In this document: positions 26,354-32,958 of the stretch, in pieces | Position numbering within the stretch: the stretch's first letter is position 1 | Layout: each line of letters starts with the position of its first letter | NCBI RefSeq assembly: GCF_024347395.1 | Contig: NZ_AP025473.1 | Location: forward strand, 1,054,001 to 1,118,000 | Direction: 5' to 3' | Length of the DNA stretch: 64,000 nucleotides | From: Vibrio cortegadensis | GTDB taxonomy: Bacteria; Pseudomonadota; Gammaproteobacteria; Enterobacterales; Vibrionaceae | Notes under the pieces: generated by a model | The model's input: the letters and a program-made list of their open reading frames with translations, nothing else | What the model was told of the DNA's origin: nothing | The model's database searches: none | Translations under genes and position numbers: made by a program

Positions 26354-26459
26354 TTAATTTTATTAAATCAAAGTTAGTTAATGGTAATTTATAATGTCAT
26401 TCGTAAAAATTCTACCGTGTAAATATACATGGAATACCTTTAATTCAAGGAGAAATTCA

Positions 26460-26861
26460 ATGAGCAACACATATCGTCTATTTATTAGCCACTCATGGGC
26501 CTATTCAGATTCGTACAAGAAAGTAACATCACTAATCGATGGCCAAGGGCTATCATATTATAATCATTCAGTGCCTATGGATGATCCAATTCATTCTTGT
26601 GGGACTGATAGCAAACTTAGAGCTGCTATTGATGCAAAAATTAAAGGTACAAGCTGTGTACTAATATTAGCTGGTGTTTATTCTACTTATAGTAAGTGGA
26701 TTAAAATAGAAATTGAAATCGCTAAAAAATATGGTAAGCCCATAATCGCAATTGAACCTTGGGCCGCTGAAAAAACATCAACAATTGTCAAAAATGCAGC
26801 CAACAAAGTCGTAAAATGGCAAGGTTCATCTATAGTCTCTGCTATTAAGGAACTCAGTTAA
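26460..26861 (+). CDS. ThsB-like TIR-domain protein (Thoeris), cargo gene 2
   Basis: 133 aa from ATG 26460, with AAGGAG 8 nt upstream; an in-frame ATG at 26394 is less likely. The whole protein is one TIR fold of the DUF1863/ThsB branch: 'YRLFISHSWAYSDSY' (strand A), 'SCVLILAGVYSTYSKWIKIEIEIAKKYGKPIIAIEPW' region, with the predicted NADase glutamate at Glu84 (WIKIE). In Thoeris, such proteins sense infection and make a cyclic-ADP-ribose-type signal from NAD. Its stop overlaps the caspase start by 1 nt, an intimate two-gene unit. The family call is firm; the signal molecule is inference. Confidence 0.88.
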   Translation: MSNTYRLFISHSWAYSDSYKKVTSLIDGQGLSYYNHSVPMDDPIHSCGTDSKLRAAIDAKIKGTSCVLILAGVYSTYSKWIKIEIEIAKKYGKPIIAIEPWAAEKTSTIVKNAANKVVKWQGSSIVSAIKELS

Positions 26862-27814
26862 TGAAAAAGGCTCTTGTTGTTGGTATTGATTTTTATGAGA
26901 ATTGCACTAATTTACATGGCTGTGTAAATGATGCTTATGCTGTAAAAACAATACTTGAACGACATGGTAATGGCTCAATTAACTTTTCAGCAAAACTACT
27001 CACTTCTACGGGTGATACATCTAAACTACTTCGCAAAGATTTGAAAAGTAATGTGATAGAATTATTTGAGAATGATAGTGATATTGCACTATTTTACTTT
27101 GCAGGTCATGGACATATAGAAAGTACTGGTGGATATTTAGTCACCTCCGAATGCTCTGAGTTTGATGATGGATTCCCTCTATCTGAACTACTGACAATTG
27201 CTAATAAATCACCTGCTAAGAATAAAATTATAGTTTTAGATAGTTGCTTTTCTGGCGTCGCAGGTGCAGTAGATGCGTCATCAGATATGTCTTCATTAGT
27301 TGAAGGTATAACAATATTGACAGCATCAAGTTCAACGCAGTACGCTGATGAAGAAAATGGCCAAGGTGTTTTTACAGCGTTGTTTGTCGACGCTTTAAGT
27401 GGCAGTGCAGCTAACTTAGTGGGGGATATTACTCCAGGCAGTATTTATGCTCACATTGATCAATCTCTTGGCCCGTGGGATCAACGGCCAATTTTTAAAA
27501 CGAATGTAAAACGTTTTACTTCTTTACGACAAGCTCAACCACCTATCTCATTAGATAATTTAAAACAACTTACTGAGATATTTGAGAGTGCTGGAAGTAT
27601 TCGTAATTTAGATCCAAGTTACGAGCCGACCAGTCCTGATCCTATTGAGGAAAACGTAAAAACTTTTGCTGTGTTGCAAAAACTGGCCAAAGTCAACTTG
27701 GTAATACCCGATGGTGAAGAGCATATGTATTATGCAGCCTTAAACTCTAAAGGTTGCAGATTGACAGTTCTCGGTGCTCACTACTGGAACTTGATTAGTA
27801 AAGAACGAATTTAA
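26861..27814 (+). CDS. Caspase-like protease (metacaspase, C14), Thoeris type IV-like effector, cargo gene 3
   Basis: 317 aa, start ATG 26861 on the last base of the TIR stop. The N-terminal caspase domain (about 1-205) has 'KKALVVGIDFYENCTNLHGCVNDA', catalytic His83 in FYFAGHGH and catalytic Cys129 in VLDSCFSG. A C-terminal domain (about 230-317) with 'EEHMYYAALNSKGCRLTVLG' would suit ligand sensing. TIR plus caspase is the type IV Thoeris arrangement described recently (TIR-made nucleotide activating a caspase-like protease that cuts host proteins). Target specificity here cannot be read from sequence. Confidence 0.88.
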   Translation: MKKALVVGIDFYENCTNLHGCVNDAYAVKTILERHGNGSINFSAKLLTSTGDTSKLLRKDLKSNVIELFENDSDIALFYFAGHGHIESTGGYLVTSECSEFDDGFPLSELLTIANKSPAKNKIIVLDSCFSGVAGAVDASSDMSSLVEGITILTASSSTQYADEENGQGVFTALFVDALSGSAANLVGDITPGSIYAHIDQSLGPWDQRPIFKTNVKRFTSLRQAQPPISLDNLKQLTEIFESAGSIRNLDPSYEPTSPDPIEENVKTFAVLQKLAKVNLVIPDGEEHMYYAALNSKGCRLTVLGAHYWNLISKERI

Positions 27815-27830
27815 TTATAAAGGTTAAATA

Positions 27831-27929
27831 ATGAGCTCAAACAAAAAGAAAGATATACCACCAACCCCTAATCAAAAAGAAAGACGAGGCACAGGTACAA
27901 ATAGCGGTGGGCCAAGGAGACCTCAATGA
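27831..27929 (+). CDS. 32-aa basic, proline-rich micropeptide, cargo gene 4
   Basis: A complete ORF of 33 codons with stop. ATG 27831 has AAAGG about 6 nt upstream, 16 nt after the caspase stop. The peptide starts MSSNKKKDIPPTPNQKERRG, then Gly/Thr/Asn/Ser and ends GGPRRPQ: 9 Lys/Arg residues and 6 Pro in 32, no hydrophobic segment. The stop codon TGA overlaps the start of the membrane-protein gene as ATGA (27926-27929), the standard form of translational coupling. I know of no characterised homologue; it is too short for most gene callers. Confidence 0.62.
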   Translation: MSSNKKKDIPPTPNQKERRGTGTNSGGPRRPQ

Positions 27930-28300
27930 AGCTAGAAGATACTAGAGATAATTACTATATATCAACTGCTTCACTTTCCACTGTTACACGCCAGTTAGCT
28001 ATGGCTGGAATTGCTGTTGTTTGGATATTTGTACAAAAATCTCAAGGATCACTAACCATACCATCAGAGTTAATGTTGCCTCTTTCCCTGTTTGTTACGG
28101 GCTTAGGAACTGATTTACTTCAATATATTTATTCAAGTGCTGCATGGGGTGTCTTTAATCGTTATAAAGAACTGTCAGTTAGTGAAAATGATGACTTTAC
28201 AGTTTCACCTTTTATTAATTGGCCCACAAATTTATTTTTTTGGTCTAAGTGCATTGTGGTTTGTTTCGGATATATAAAACTATTACTAGTGCTTTATTAA
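27926..28300 (+). CDS. Three-helix membrane protein, cargo gene 5, unknown
   Basis: 124 aa, ATG 27926. N-terminal charged segment (EDTRDNYYIST), then about three transmembrane segments: near 25-38 (MAGIAVVWIFV), 50-72 (LPLSLFVTGLGTDLLQYIYS) and 103-124 (FFWSKCIVVCFGYIKLLLVL). Coupled to the preceding micropeptide (ATGA overlap) and downstream of TIR-caspase in what looks like one transcript, ending at a bidirectional terminator. I do not recognise a family. It could be a membrane effector, an immunity partner or an unrelated passenger. Confidence 0.65.
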   Translation: MKLEDTRDNYYISTASLSTVTRQLAMAGIAVVWIFVQKSQGSLTIPSELMLPLSLFVTGLGTDLLQYIYSSAAWGVFNRYKELSVSENDDFTVSPFINWPTNLFFWSKCIVVCFGYIKLLLVLY

Positions 28301-28304
28301 TTAT

Positions 28305-28328
28305 ATATAGCCTCTTTTGAGGCTATAT
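28305..28328. terminator. Bidirectional terminator between cargo and DUF3653 gene
   Basis: ATATAGCCTC (28305-28314), loop TTTT, GAGGCTATAT (28319-28328). Ten-bp stem in the 56-nt convergent gap. Ends the cargo transcript (plus) and the DUF3653 transcript (minus). Confidence 0.75.
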
Positions 28329-28356
28329 TATTGACGAGTAGAATTATAATTCACCG

Positions 28357-28725
28357 TTAATCCATTATTTTTTTTAGTACCCTTGCGTACTTCAACAGCT
28401 TTGATGTCATATTCAAATCTGTAACGCACCCTATCTCAATAAGAGCAATTCCTGTCAATATCTCTTGAGGGCTAACTGGTCTACCCGTTGGTAACGCTAA
28501 CTTGTCACCAACCATTAAAAAGCCTTCCCACCCGTGTTCAATTCCTAGTTCTCTATTGCAATAAAACCTCATTAAACGTTTACACTCTGGCGGTATCGGT
28601 TTTCCTGCATCCCATAACTTGACCGTCCTCACACTTTTAAAACATAGTTCAGCGGTCTTTTCTACACTCATTCCACAAACCAATTCACGAAAAATATAAT
28701 TTTTAGTCATTTCGTGGTACTTCAT
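28357..28725 (-). CDS. DUF3653-type phage regulatory protein
   Basis: 122 aa from ATG 28725 (GAGAG 7 nt upstream; a TTG at 28740 is an alternative). The N-terminal half has an HTH-like segment 'MSVEKTAELCFKSVRTVKLWDAG' (about 22-44), in which a phage-type regulator recognises DNA, followed by 'IPPECKRLMRFYCNRELG', known in Vibrio phages as DUF3653. It lies at the right end of the prophage. In the circular phage it would be next to the DUF3693 repressor, on the same strand, across attP. Role in phage regulation is inference. Confidence 0.68.
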   Translation of the reverse strand: MKYHEMTKNYIFRELVCGMSVEKTAELCFKSVRTVKLWDAGKPIPPECKRLMRFYCNRELGIEHGWEGFLMVGDKLALPTGRPVSPQEILTGIALIEIGCVTDLNMTSKLLKYARVLKKIMD

Positions 28726-28760
28726 TGATAACTCTCTCAAATGAGAAAGATATTATAAAA

Positions 28761-28806
28761 AGTGCGTATGCAACTTGATTTACCATAAGGGCGCATAATA
28801 CGCACT
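28761..28806. repeat. Inverted repeat overlapping attR
   Basis: AGTGCGTAT (28761-28769) is the exact inverse of ATACGCACT (28798-28806), the end of the XerC arm. The 28-nt interval holds the phage-type XerD arm. This could let the plus strand fold so that a XerC arm is double-stranded, as in CTXphi, or serve as an operator for the DUF3653 gene, whose start is 36 nt away. Confidence 0.45.
28778..28806 (-). other. Right dif-like site (prophage attR)
   Basis: Plus strand: XerD arm ATTTACCATAA (28778-28788), 7-nt centre GGGCGCA, XerC arm TAATACGCACT (28796-28806). The XerD arm has one mismatch to the Vibrio consensus and the XerC arm has one. Same orientation as the left site. Taking XerC cutting next to the XerC arm, the XerD arm and centre here are phage-derived, and the XerC arm is chromosomal. 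A weak XerD arm and altered centre are typical of dif-phage attP sites that make integration depend on XerC. Confidence 0.85.
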
Positions 28807-28948
28807 AAGGCTAATCGATTTTAAGGGGCTTTCTGGGCACATACCGAGATTCTGAACAAGGTCTTACGTGCATGCTCCATCGCTTGCTGGTGTGTCTCAT
28901 ATGTCTATGGATTTTTACGTTATGGTCAACGTCTGTAACTGACATAAA

Positions 28949-29155
28949 TTAGTCACCAACCAAGAATCTCTCATCAGCAAGTTCATTTACTTCTTGGAAG
29001 CCAACAACATTCAACACCATACATTGAACTTGGTCTGTATCATCTCGATAACCGAGCATCTGTACACAGTTATTGTTGGACTCACTCATGAGCAGCATTT
29101 CTTTTAATAGCTTTAAGCTGGCGAAGACTTTTTTGTACTGATGGCTGGCAACCAC
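28949..29155 (-). CDS. Short ORF of unknown function, doubtful
   Basis: 68 codons from a GTG at 29155; a shorter start at the ATG for MLLMSESNN would give about 49 aa. No motif, signal peptide or membrane helix is seen, and there is no strong ribosome-binding site. It lies in the 1.2-kb stretch between attR and the UPF0181 gene that looks degraded. It may be a gene remnant rather than a working gene. The intervals 28807-28948 and 29156-29305 hold nothing I can support. Confidence 0.3.
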   Translation of the reverse strand: MVASHQYKKVFASLKLLKEMLLMSESNNNCVQMLGYRDDTDQVQCMVLNVVGFQEVNELADERFLVGD

Positions 29156-29305
29156 ATCAAATATCCCTCAGCTCATGGCAGCTAAGCTTAATTGACGCTG
29201 AAAAGATAAAATCAATTCAGCTTTCTAGTAGATGGTTCAGATAAGTGCCTTATAAAGTTAAGCGAACAAATTCTTGAACGTCTTCACTGGCCATGTGAGA
29301 AAGAT

Positions 29306-29440
29306 TTAAGTCTGAGGATTTGGGTGTTCATTAATTCGAACCCAAGCTTTCTTACCTATTAACCCCGTTACCACTTCGACTTCTTTAGAGAGGCGATCTA
29401 AATCGGCTGCTCGTTTGAATGACTTAGCTACGAATGATGG
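29306..29440 (-). pseudogene. Decayed coding remnant, not recognised
   Basis: A 44-codon open stretch on the minus strand that has no start codon and begins right after an in-frame TAG (29441-29443). Its translation looks like real protein: 'FKRAADLDRLSKEVEVVTGL' then 'IGKKAWVRINEHPNP'. Upstream of the stop, the same frame reads FFKTISSVFDEHQ, which may be the same former gene. I do not recognise the family. It indicates that the DNA to the right of attR is a gene remnant. The following 29441-29989 holds only short AT-rich sequence without a convincing feature. Confidence 0.4.
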
Positions 29441-29989
29441 CTATTGATGTTCATCGAAGACGCTGCTAATGGTTTTGAAAAATCATCCTAGCAGAAACAC
29501 CCACTCAGTTATTCAAAATAGCCCACCAAGACGAGACAGTGTCACTTTAGTTACAGTGTCTCGCAGTCTGAAATATGAGTAATACTCCCACACCAAGAAG
29601 TGACGCTGTAATTCCTTTTAAGCATAAATCCCTACTACCTATGATAATCCTTTCCCACAAAAGGCTAACAGCACAAATCACTAGTTAGACATCTCAATTG
29701 TTTTACTTACATTGGTTTTCGTAATTTAATTACACACCAAGGTGCCATTAATTACTGTTCGGAATAAAATTCCGTTGCAACCTGCTGGTTTTAAATGGTT
29801 TTTGCTGAGATCGACGATATAACGCCAAGCTTTAAGATGGTTAGCGTTACGATTAAACAATGCAGATGATTATGCTGTTTTAGGTAAATAAGCTCATAAA
29901 TCAACACTAAAGTGAGTGTTTGAGGTTTTGTTGCTGGAATTGAGTGAAACTACGAATAGAAAATGAGTGTAAGTGTGGGTCTATCAGGG

Positions 29990-30017
29990 GGGAGAGAAAA
30001 AGAGGGTAATGCTACCC
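29990..30017 (-). terminator. Terminator of the vxr-type operon
   Basis: Minus-strand stem from GGGTA (30004-30008) and TACCC (30013-30017) with loop ATGC, followed by a U-rich tract (A-rich 29992-30003 on the plus strand). 8 nt past the UPF0181 stop. Confidence 0.7.
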
Positions 30018-30024
30018 TACTCTT

Positions 30025-30168
30025 TTATTGGTTGGCTTTTTCAGCACGGATTTGTTCAGCAATAATTTTAATTGCTTCTGCTGTGCTCACGCCTTGTTGC
30101 ATTAACTTTTGGATTTCTTCTACAGCGGCTTGCTGCTCTTGGTGGGATAGTGTTAAGTCGTCAAACAT
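30025..30168 (-). CDS. vxrE: UPF0181 (YoaH family) small protein, VxrE position
   Basis: 47 aa, start ATG 30168, AGGAG 8 nt upstream. 'SHQEQQAAVEEIQKLMQQG' and 'STAEAIKIIAEQIRAE' match the YoaH/UPF0181 family (compare E. coli YoaH, 'HEQQQKAVERIQELMAQG'). Function unknown. It is the last gene of the VxrABCDE-type operon; the V. cholerae homologue, as I recall, is VCA0569. The ribosome-binding site lies inside a 9-bp hairpin (30171-30195), so its translation may be limited or controlled separately from the upstream genes. Confidence 0.85.
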   Translation of the reverse strand: MFDDLTLSHQEQQAAVEEIQKLMQQGVSTAEAIKIIAEQIRAEKANQ

Positions 30169-30170
30169 AA

Positions 30171-30195
30171 TCGGCTCCTAAAATTCAGGAGCCGA
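30171..30195 (-). promoter_or_regulatory. Hairpin covering the UPF0181 ribosome-binding site
   Basis: Perfect 9-bp stem TCGGCTCCT (30171-30179) / AGGAGCCGA (30187-30195) with a 7-nt loop, between vxrD (stop 30210) and vxrE (start 30168). On the minus strand the last arm reads TTTTAGGAGCCGATT before ATG, so AGGAG is paired. There is no U run, so it is not a usual terminator; either RNA protection or translational control is possible. Confidence 0.6.
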
Positions 30196-30209
30196 CTATA
30201 TAAGGTCAA

Positions 30210-31355
30210 TTAATAAGTAGCAAGGAAATTTATTGAAGCACCCATCGCATCTTCATTCGTGTAGCTGGCGGCAACATCAATTTCAAATATATTTAGAGGA
30301 GAGATCCCTAAACCAGCAGTAATGGTATCTTCAGTATCTCTCGCTAAGTTCGTCATGTAACCACCACGAATTTGTACTTGGCGGATCAAGTCAATTTCAA
30401 AACCAGCCCTTAACATTTGAGTGTTATCATCAAATTGACTGAATCGTTTCTCTTCATTGAGATCATAATCCACACTTACTGTGAAATAATCAGATACAAT
30501 CCCAGCCCCAATAGTATACAAAGGTCGCATACTGTACTCATAGCCGATGTCCCAAGTTTTGGAACCTGCTGTATGTTGGTATTTCTTGGTCTCTATATCA
30601 CGACCCATCAAATTTTTTGCTGCAAAGCCAATACGTACAGGTCCGTAGAACCATAGTGCACCGGCATCGAGATTAAATACTGTCTCAGCCGTTTCATTTT
30701 CTCTAACATCACCAATATCATAAGCAGAAAAAGAGGTCGCGTATGAATATGTATAAATACGTTGTAATTTAGGGGAGATCCCAAAAGCAAGGTGCTGATT
30801 TAAAAATGTTTGGTACTTAGCAAGCGATATCCCCACTTCCGTCACACCAATGCTCACTGCTTCAACGATACTATTATTTGCTTTAGTGACGCCGTCACCT
30901 GCTGCTGTATCAATTCTTGGAGTGACAAAGGTTTCAGTATACGCTTTACCAAAAATATTAGCGGCTATAAATTTATTGGGTATACCAAAAGCAACTACAC
31001 CACCAAGTTCTAATTTAGCGCTATCCCCATCCATCGCAGTTAGAGCCGCGTCTAATGCGGCAGCATCAGGTGGAATGGCAGCCAGTCCGTCAGCTATTCC
31101 ATCTATCTGATCCACTAGATTGTTTTCATCATTATAGGAAATGCCGATACTCGGAAGTATCATACCAGCATCATCATTACGTCTATAAATTGCTGTTAAT
31201 GCTGGGTTGTAGAATGGAGCGGTCAAGTAGGATGCTGAAACGGTACCAACTCCCCCCATTGCGTCACCACGAGCCTCAACTGAATAGTTTGCTGCAACAG
31301 CGGGGACGGATGCAAGGGTAATAGAACTGATAAGTATTTTAGTCGAATTTTTCAT
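30210..31355 (-). CDS. vxrD: VxrD-like outer-membrane protein (TraF-like family)
   Basis: 381-aa secreted protein with a signal peptide (cut near VAA-NYS, residues about 21-22). The repeated beta-strand pattern ('YSYATSFSAYDIGDV', 'TVSVDYDLNEEKRF', 'QIRGGYMTNLARDTEDTITAGLGISP') and the aromatic end fit an outer-membrane barrel of the family annotated as conjugal-transfer TraF-like (PF13729). In the VxrABCDE operon this is the fourth gene. It is not evidence for conjugation. Contains a perfect matS at 30886-30898. Confidence 0.8.
   Translation of the reverse strand: MKNSTKILISSITLASVPAVAANYSVEARGDAMGGVGTVSASYLTAPFYNPALTAIYRRNDDAGMILPSIGISYNDENNLVDQIDGIADGLAAIPPDAAALDAALTAMDGDSAKLELGGVVAFGIPNKFIAANIFGKAYTETFVTPRIDTAAGDGVTKANNSIVEAVSIGVTEVGISLAKYQTFLNQHLAFGISPKLQRIYTYSYATSFSAYDIGDVRENETAETVFNLDAGALWFYGPVRIGFAAKNLMGRDIETKKYQHTAGSKTWDIGYEYSMRPLYTIGAGIVSDYFTVSVDYDLNEEKRFSQFDDNTQMLRAGFEIDLIRQVQIRGGYMTNLARDTEDTITAGLGISPLNIFEIDVAASYTNEDAMGASINFLATY
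30886..30898. other. matS-like site, exact match
   Basis: GTGACGCCGTCAC fits GTGAC-RNY-GTCAC. Inside the vxrD-like gene, about 2.1 kb right of attR. Confidence 0.7.
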
Positions 31356-31414
31356 ATTAGTATTTTTTGTTATTTCCCTATTAGGATTAGCGGCACTTCT
31401 GCTTAAAACTTTAG

Positions 31415-32302
31415 TTATTCGCTCCTAGATATATCATAAGTTTTGCTGATAGTCTGAGATTGCTCTATCACAATATTACCTTGCCACCGCTGATGTCTCA
31501 TTGAGACGGCAAGAACATATCGATTTGGGGGGAAACTTTCAGTGTCTAGTGAGTCAGGATAGTCAGTCTCGTAGCTTTGGCCCCATATTTGAACATATTT
31601 TCCATCGACGTCATCATAGAGCGCAGTTTCAAGTGTTGGTAAGGGACAGTAAGGGTTAAGTAGAGCGTCTTTTGAAACTGACCACTTGTCTTTTGATGCC
31701 CATCGAACTCGCTGTTTTAGCTTCGAGTTGGTAAAAATCACCCATGAACTCCACTCTTGGCCATCTGAATTTTCTATGTTCAGGCGATATAGCCCTGCTG
31801 GTAGTCTGTTAGCTAAATTGTACCTTTGTATATAAGCGTGCTGCTTGGATGTGACATTGTCACGCGACTGACTGTAAAAATCACTGTCTTTTGATATTTT
31901 TTTGTCAACCCAGCGCTCTAAATTAATCGTTTTGATGATATTCGGTGAGATTACTTCTACCACCGCTCGATATGAATCTCTACCCGGGCTTTGTATGGTT
32001 TGATTGCGAATAATGACAGAGGTAATCCAGTCTGGAAAATTACTTTGTGCTAATGATTTACCACAATCTCGTTCAAGCGATTGGTTAAGTAGACCATTTA
32101 AATGGGAACTCAGGGTCGATGATTTGTTTTGTTGCCAAACCTCTACCAATGAAGTAAACATCGATTTCAAGTCGTCATTCAACAAATTCTGATGGGCATG
32201 AGTCAATGGCGTGTTTTCATCAAACCAGTATTCCGCCAACACCACTTTAGGTGCTAGCGAAAAAATCAGAATAAGAGACAATCCAAGTTTCGACATCATC
32301 AT
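31415..32302 (-). CDS. vxrC: VxrC-like DUF2861 protein
   Basis: 295-aa exported protein: hydrophobic N-terminus MMMSKLGLSLILIFSLAPKV followed by a likely cut after 'VLA'. The body is soluble, with a Ser-rich beginning and a C-terminal beta-rich region, and matches the Vibrio DUF2861 family as I recall. Three ATG codons in a row (32302, 32299, 32296) overlap the end of the response-regulator gene by 4 nt, so translation is coupled. Function not established. A perfect matS is inside (31851-31863). Confidence 0.75.
   Translation of the reverse strand: MMMSKLGLSLILIFSLAPKVVLAEYWFDENTPLTHAHQNLLNDDLKSMFTSLVEVWQQNKSSTLSSHLNGLLNQSLERDCGKSLAQSNFPDWITSVIIRNQTIQSPGRDSYRAVVEVISPNIIKTINLERWVDKKISKDSDFYSQSRDNVTSKQHAYIQRYNLANRLPAGLYRLNIENSDGQEWSSWVIFTNSKLKQRVRWASKDKWSVSKDALLNPYCPLPTLETALYDDVDGKYVQIWGQSYETDYPDSLDTESFPPNRYVLAVSMRHQRWQGNIVIEQSQTISKTYDISRSE
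31851..31863. other. matS-like site, exact match
   Basis: GTGACATTGTCAC, identical in sequence to the site at 1150-1162. Inside the vxrC-like gene. Confidence 0.7.
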
Positions 32303-32958
32303 GCTTTCATTTTATATCCTACACCACGCAATGTTTCTATCTCTAAGCCTGGTAACTTTTGGCGTAGTTGTAGTACATGTGTATCAACGGTTCTAGTGGT
32401 TGGGAAATGGTTATAACCCCAAACATGATCAAGCAACTCATCTCGAGTAAACACTCTGCCAAGGTTACTAGCGAGGAAAAGTAAAAGATCAAACTCTGTG
32501 CGAGTTAATGTAACGGAGATATCATTGAAAAAAACTTCTCTGGTCGCTTTATCTATTACCAAGTTTTCAGTGGTGACTTTCATTTCATCAACCGCTTCAG
32601 ATTCTGGTAATCTAAGTTGTGCTCTGATACGTGCAAATAACTCCGCCTCGGCGAATGGTTTAGTGAGATAGTCGTTAGCCCCTGCATCAAGTCCTGACAC
32701 TTTGTCTTTAACCGTAACTAAAGCCGTTAACAGTATGACGGGAACATCTTTCGTTTTTTTCCAATTCGCTAAGTGTTGAACAGAATCGCCATCGGGAAGT
32801 TGTCTGTCTAAGATAACTAAATCCGCTTTTTCCCAGTACTGTTCGACTTCTGAAATTAATTCAGCATGTAAACACTCATACCCAGCTTGCTCTAAACTTA
32901 CTAATAGTCCATCCGCTAGATTTTTGTCATCTTCAACGAGTAGCAATGTCTGTTTCAC
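32299..32958 (-). CDS. vxrB: VxrB-like OmpR/PhoB-type response regulator
   Basis: 219 aa from a GTG start at 32958 with GGAG 7 nt upstream; the longer frame from 32994 would add 12 unrelated residues. The N-terminal receiver has acidic pocket EDD (about 8-10), phospho-acceptor Asp in LVILDRQLPDGD and conserved Lys in YLTKPFAEAE. The C-terminal winged helix ends with 'TRTVDTHVLQLRQKL'. It partners with the adjacent kinase. In V. cholerae, VxrB (WigR) controls type VI secretion, biofilm and cell-wall synthesis genes; the same is inferred here. The 3' end overlaps vxrC by 4 nt. Confidence 0.9.
   Translation of the reverse strand: MKQTLLLVEDDKNLADGLLVSLEQAGYECLHAELISEVEQYWEKADLVILDRQLPDGDSVQHLANWKKTKDVPVILLTALVTVKDKVSGLDAGANDYLTKPFAEAELFARIRAQLRLPESEAVDEMKVTTENLVIDKATREVFFNDISVTLTRTEFDLLLFLASNLGRVFTRDELLDHVWGYNHFPTTRTVDTHVLQLRQKLPGLEIETLRGVGYKMKA

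Larger units (their letters stand above)
18075..28795. mobile_element. Integrated filamentous phage (inovirus), about 10.7 kb, with defence cargo
   Basis: Bounded by direct dif-like sites. The extent given runs between the two predicted XerC cut points (10,721 nt). Gene order: repressor (minus), two small ORFs, replication initiator, DUF1293-like ssDNA-binding protein, small coat-like ORF, major coat protein with terminator, pIII-like adhesin, pVI-like, Zot/pI, intergenic region with hairpins, cargo genes, DUF3653 regulator (minus). This is the f237/CTXphi-type plan. There is no integrase gene, consistent with use of host XerC/XerD. The pIII gene is frameshifted, so this copy may not make infectious particles. 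Larger than typical inoviruses (6-9 kb) because of about 2.7 kb of cargo. Confidence 0.9.

Noticed and set aside
30210..31355. Conjugation function suggested by the TraF-like family name
   Set aside because: No other transfer genes are near, and the gene belongs to the VxrABCDE-type operon; the family name is misleading here.
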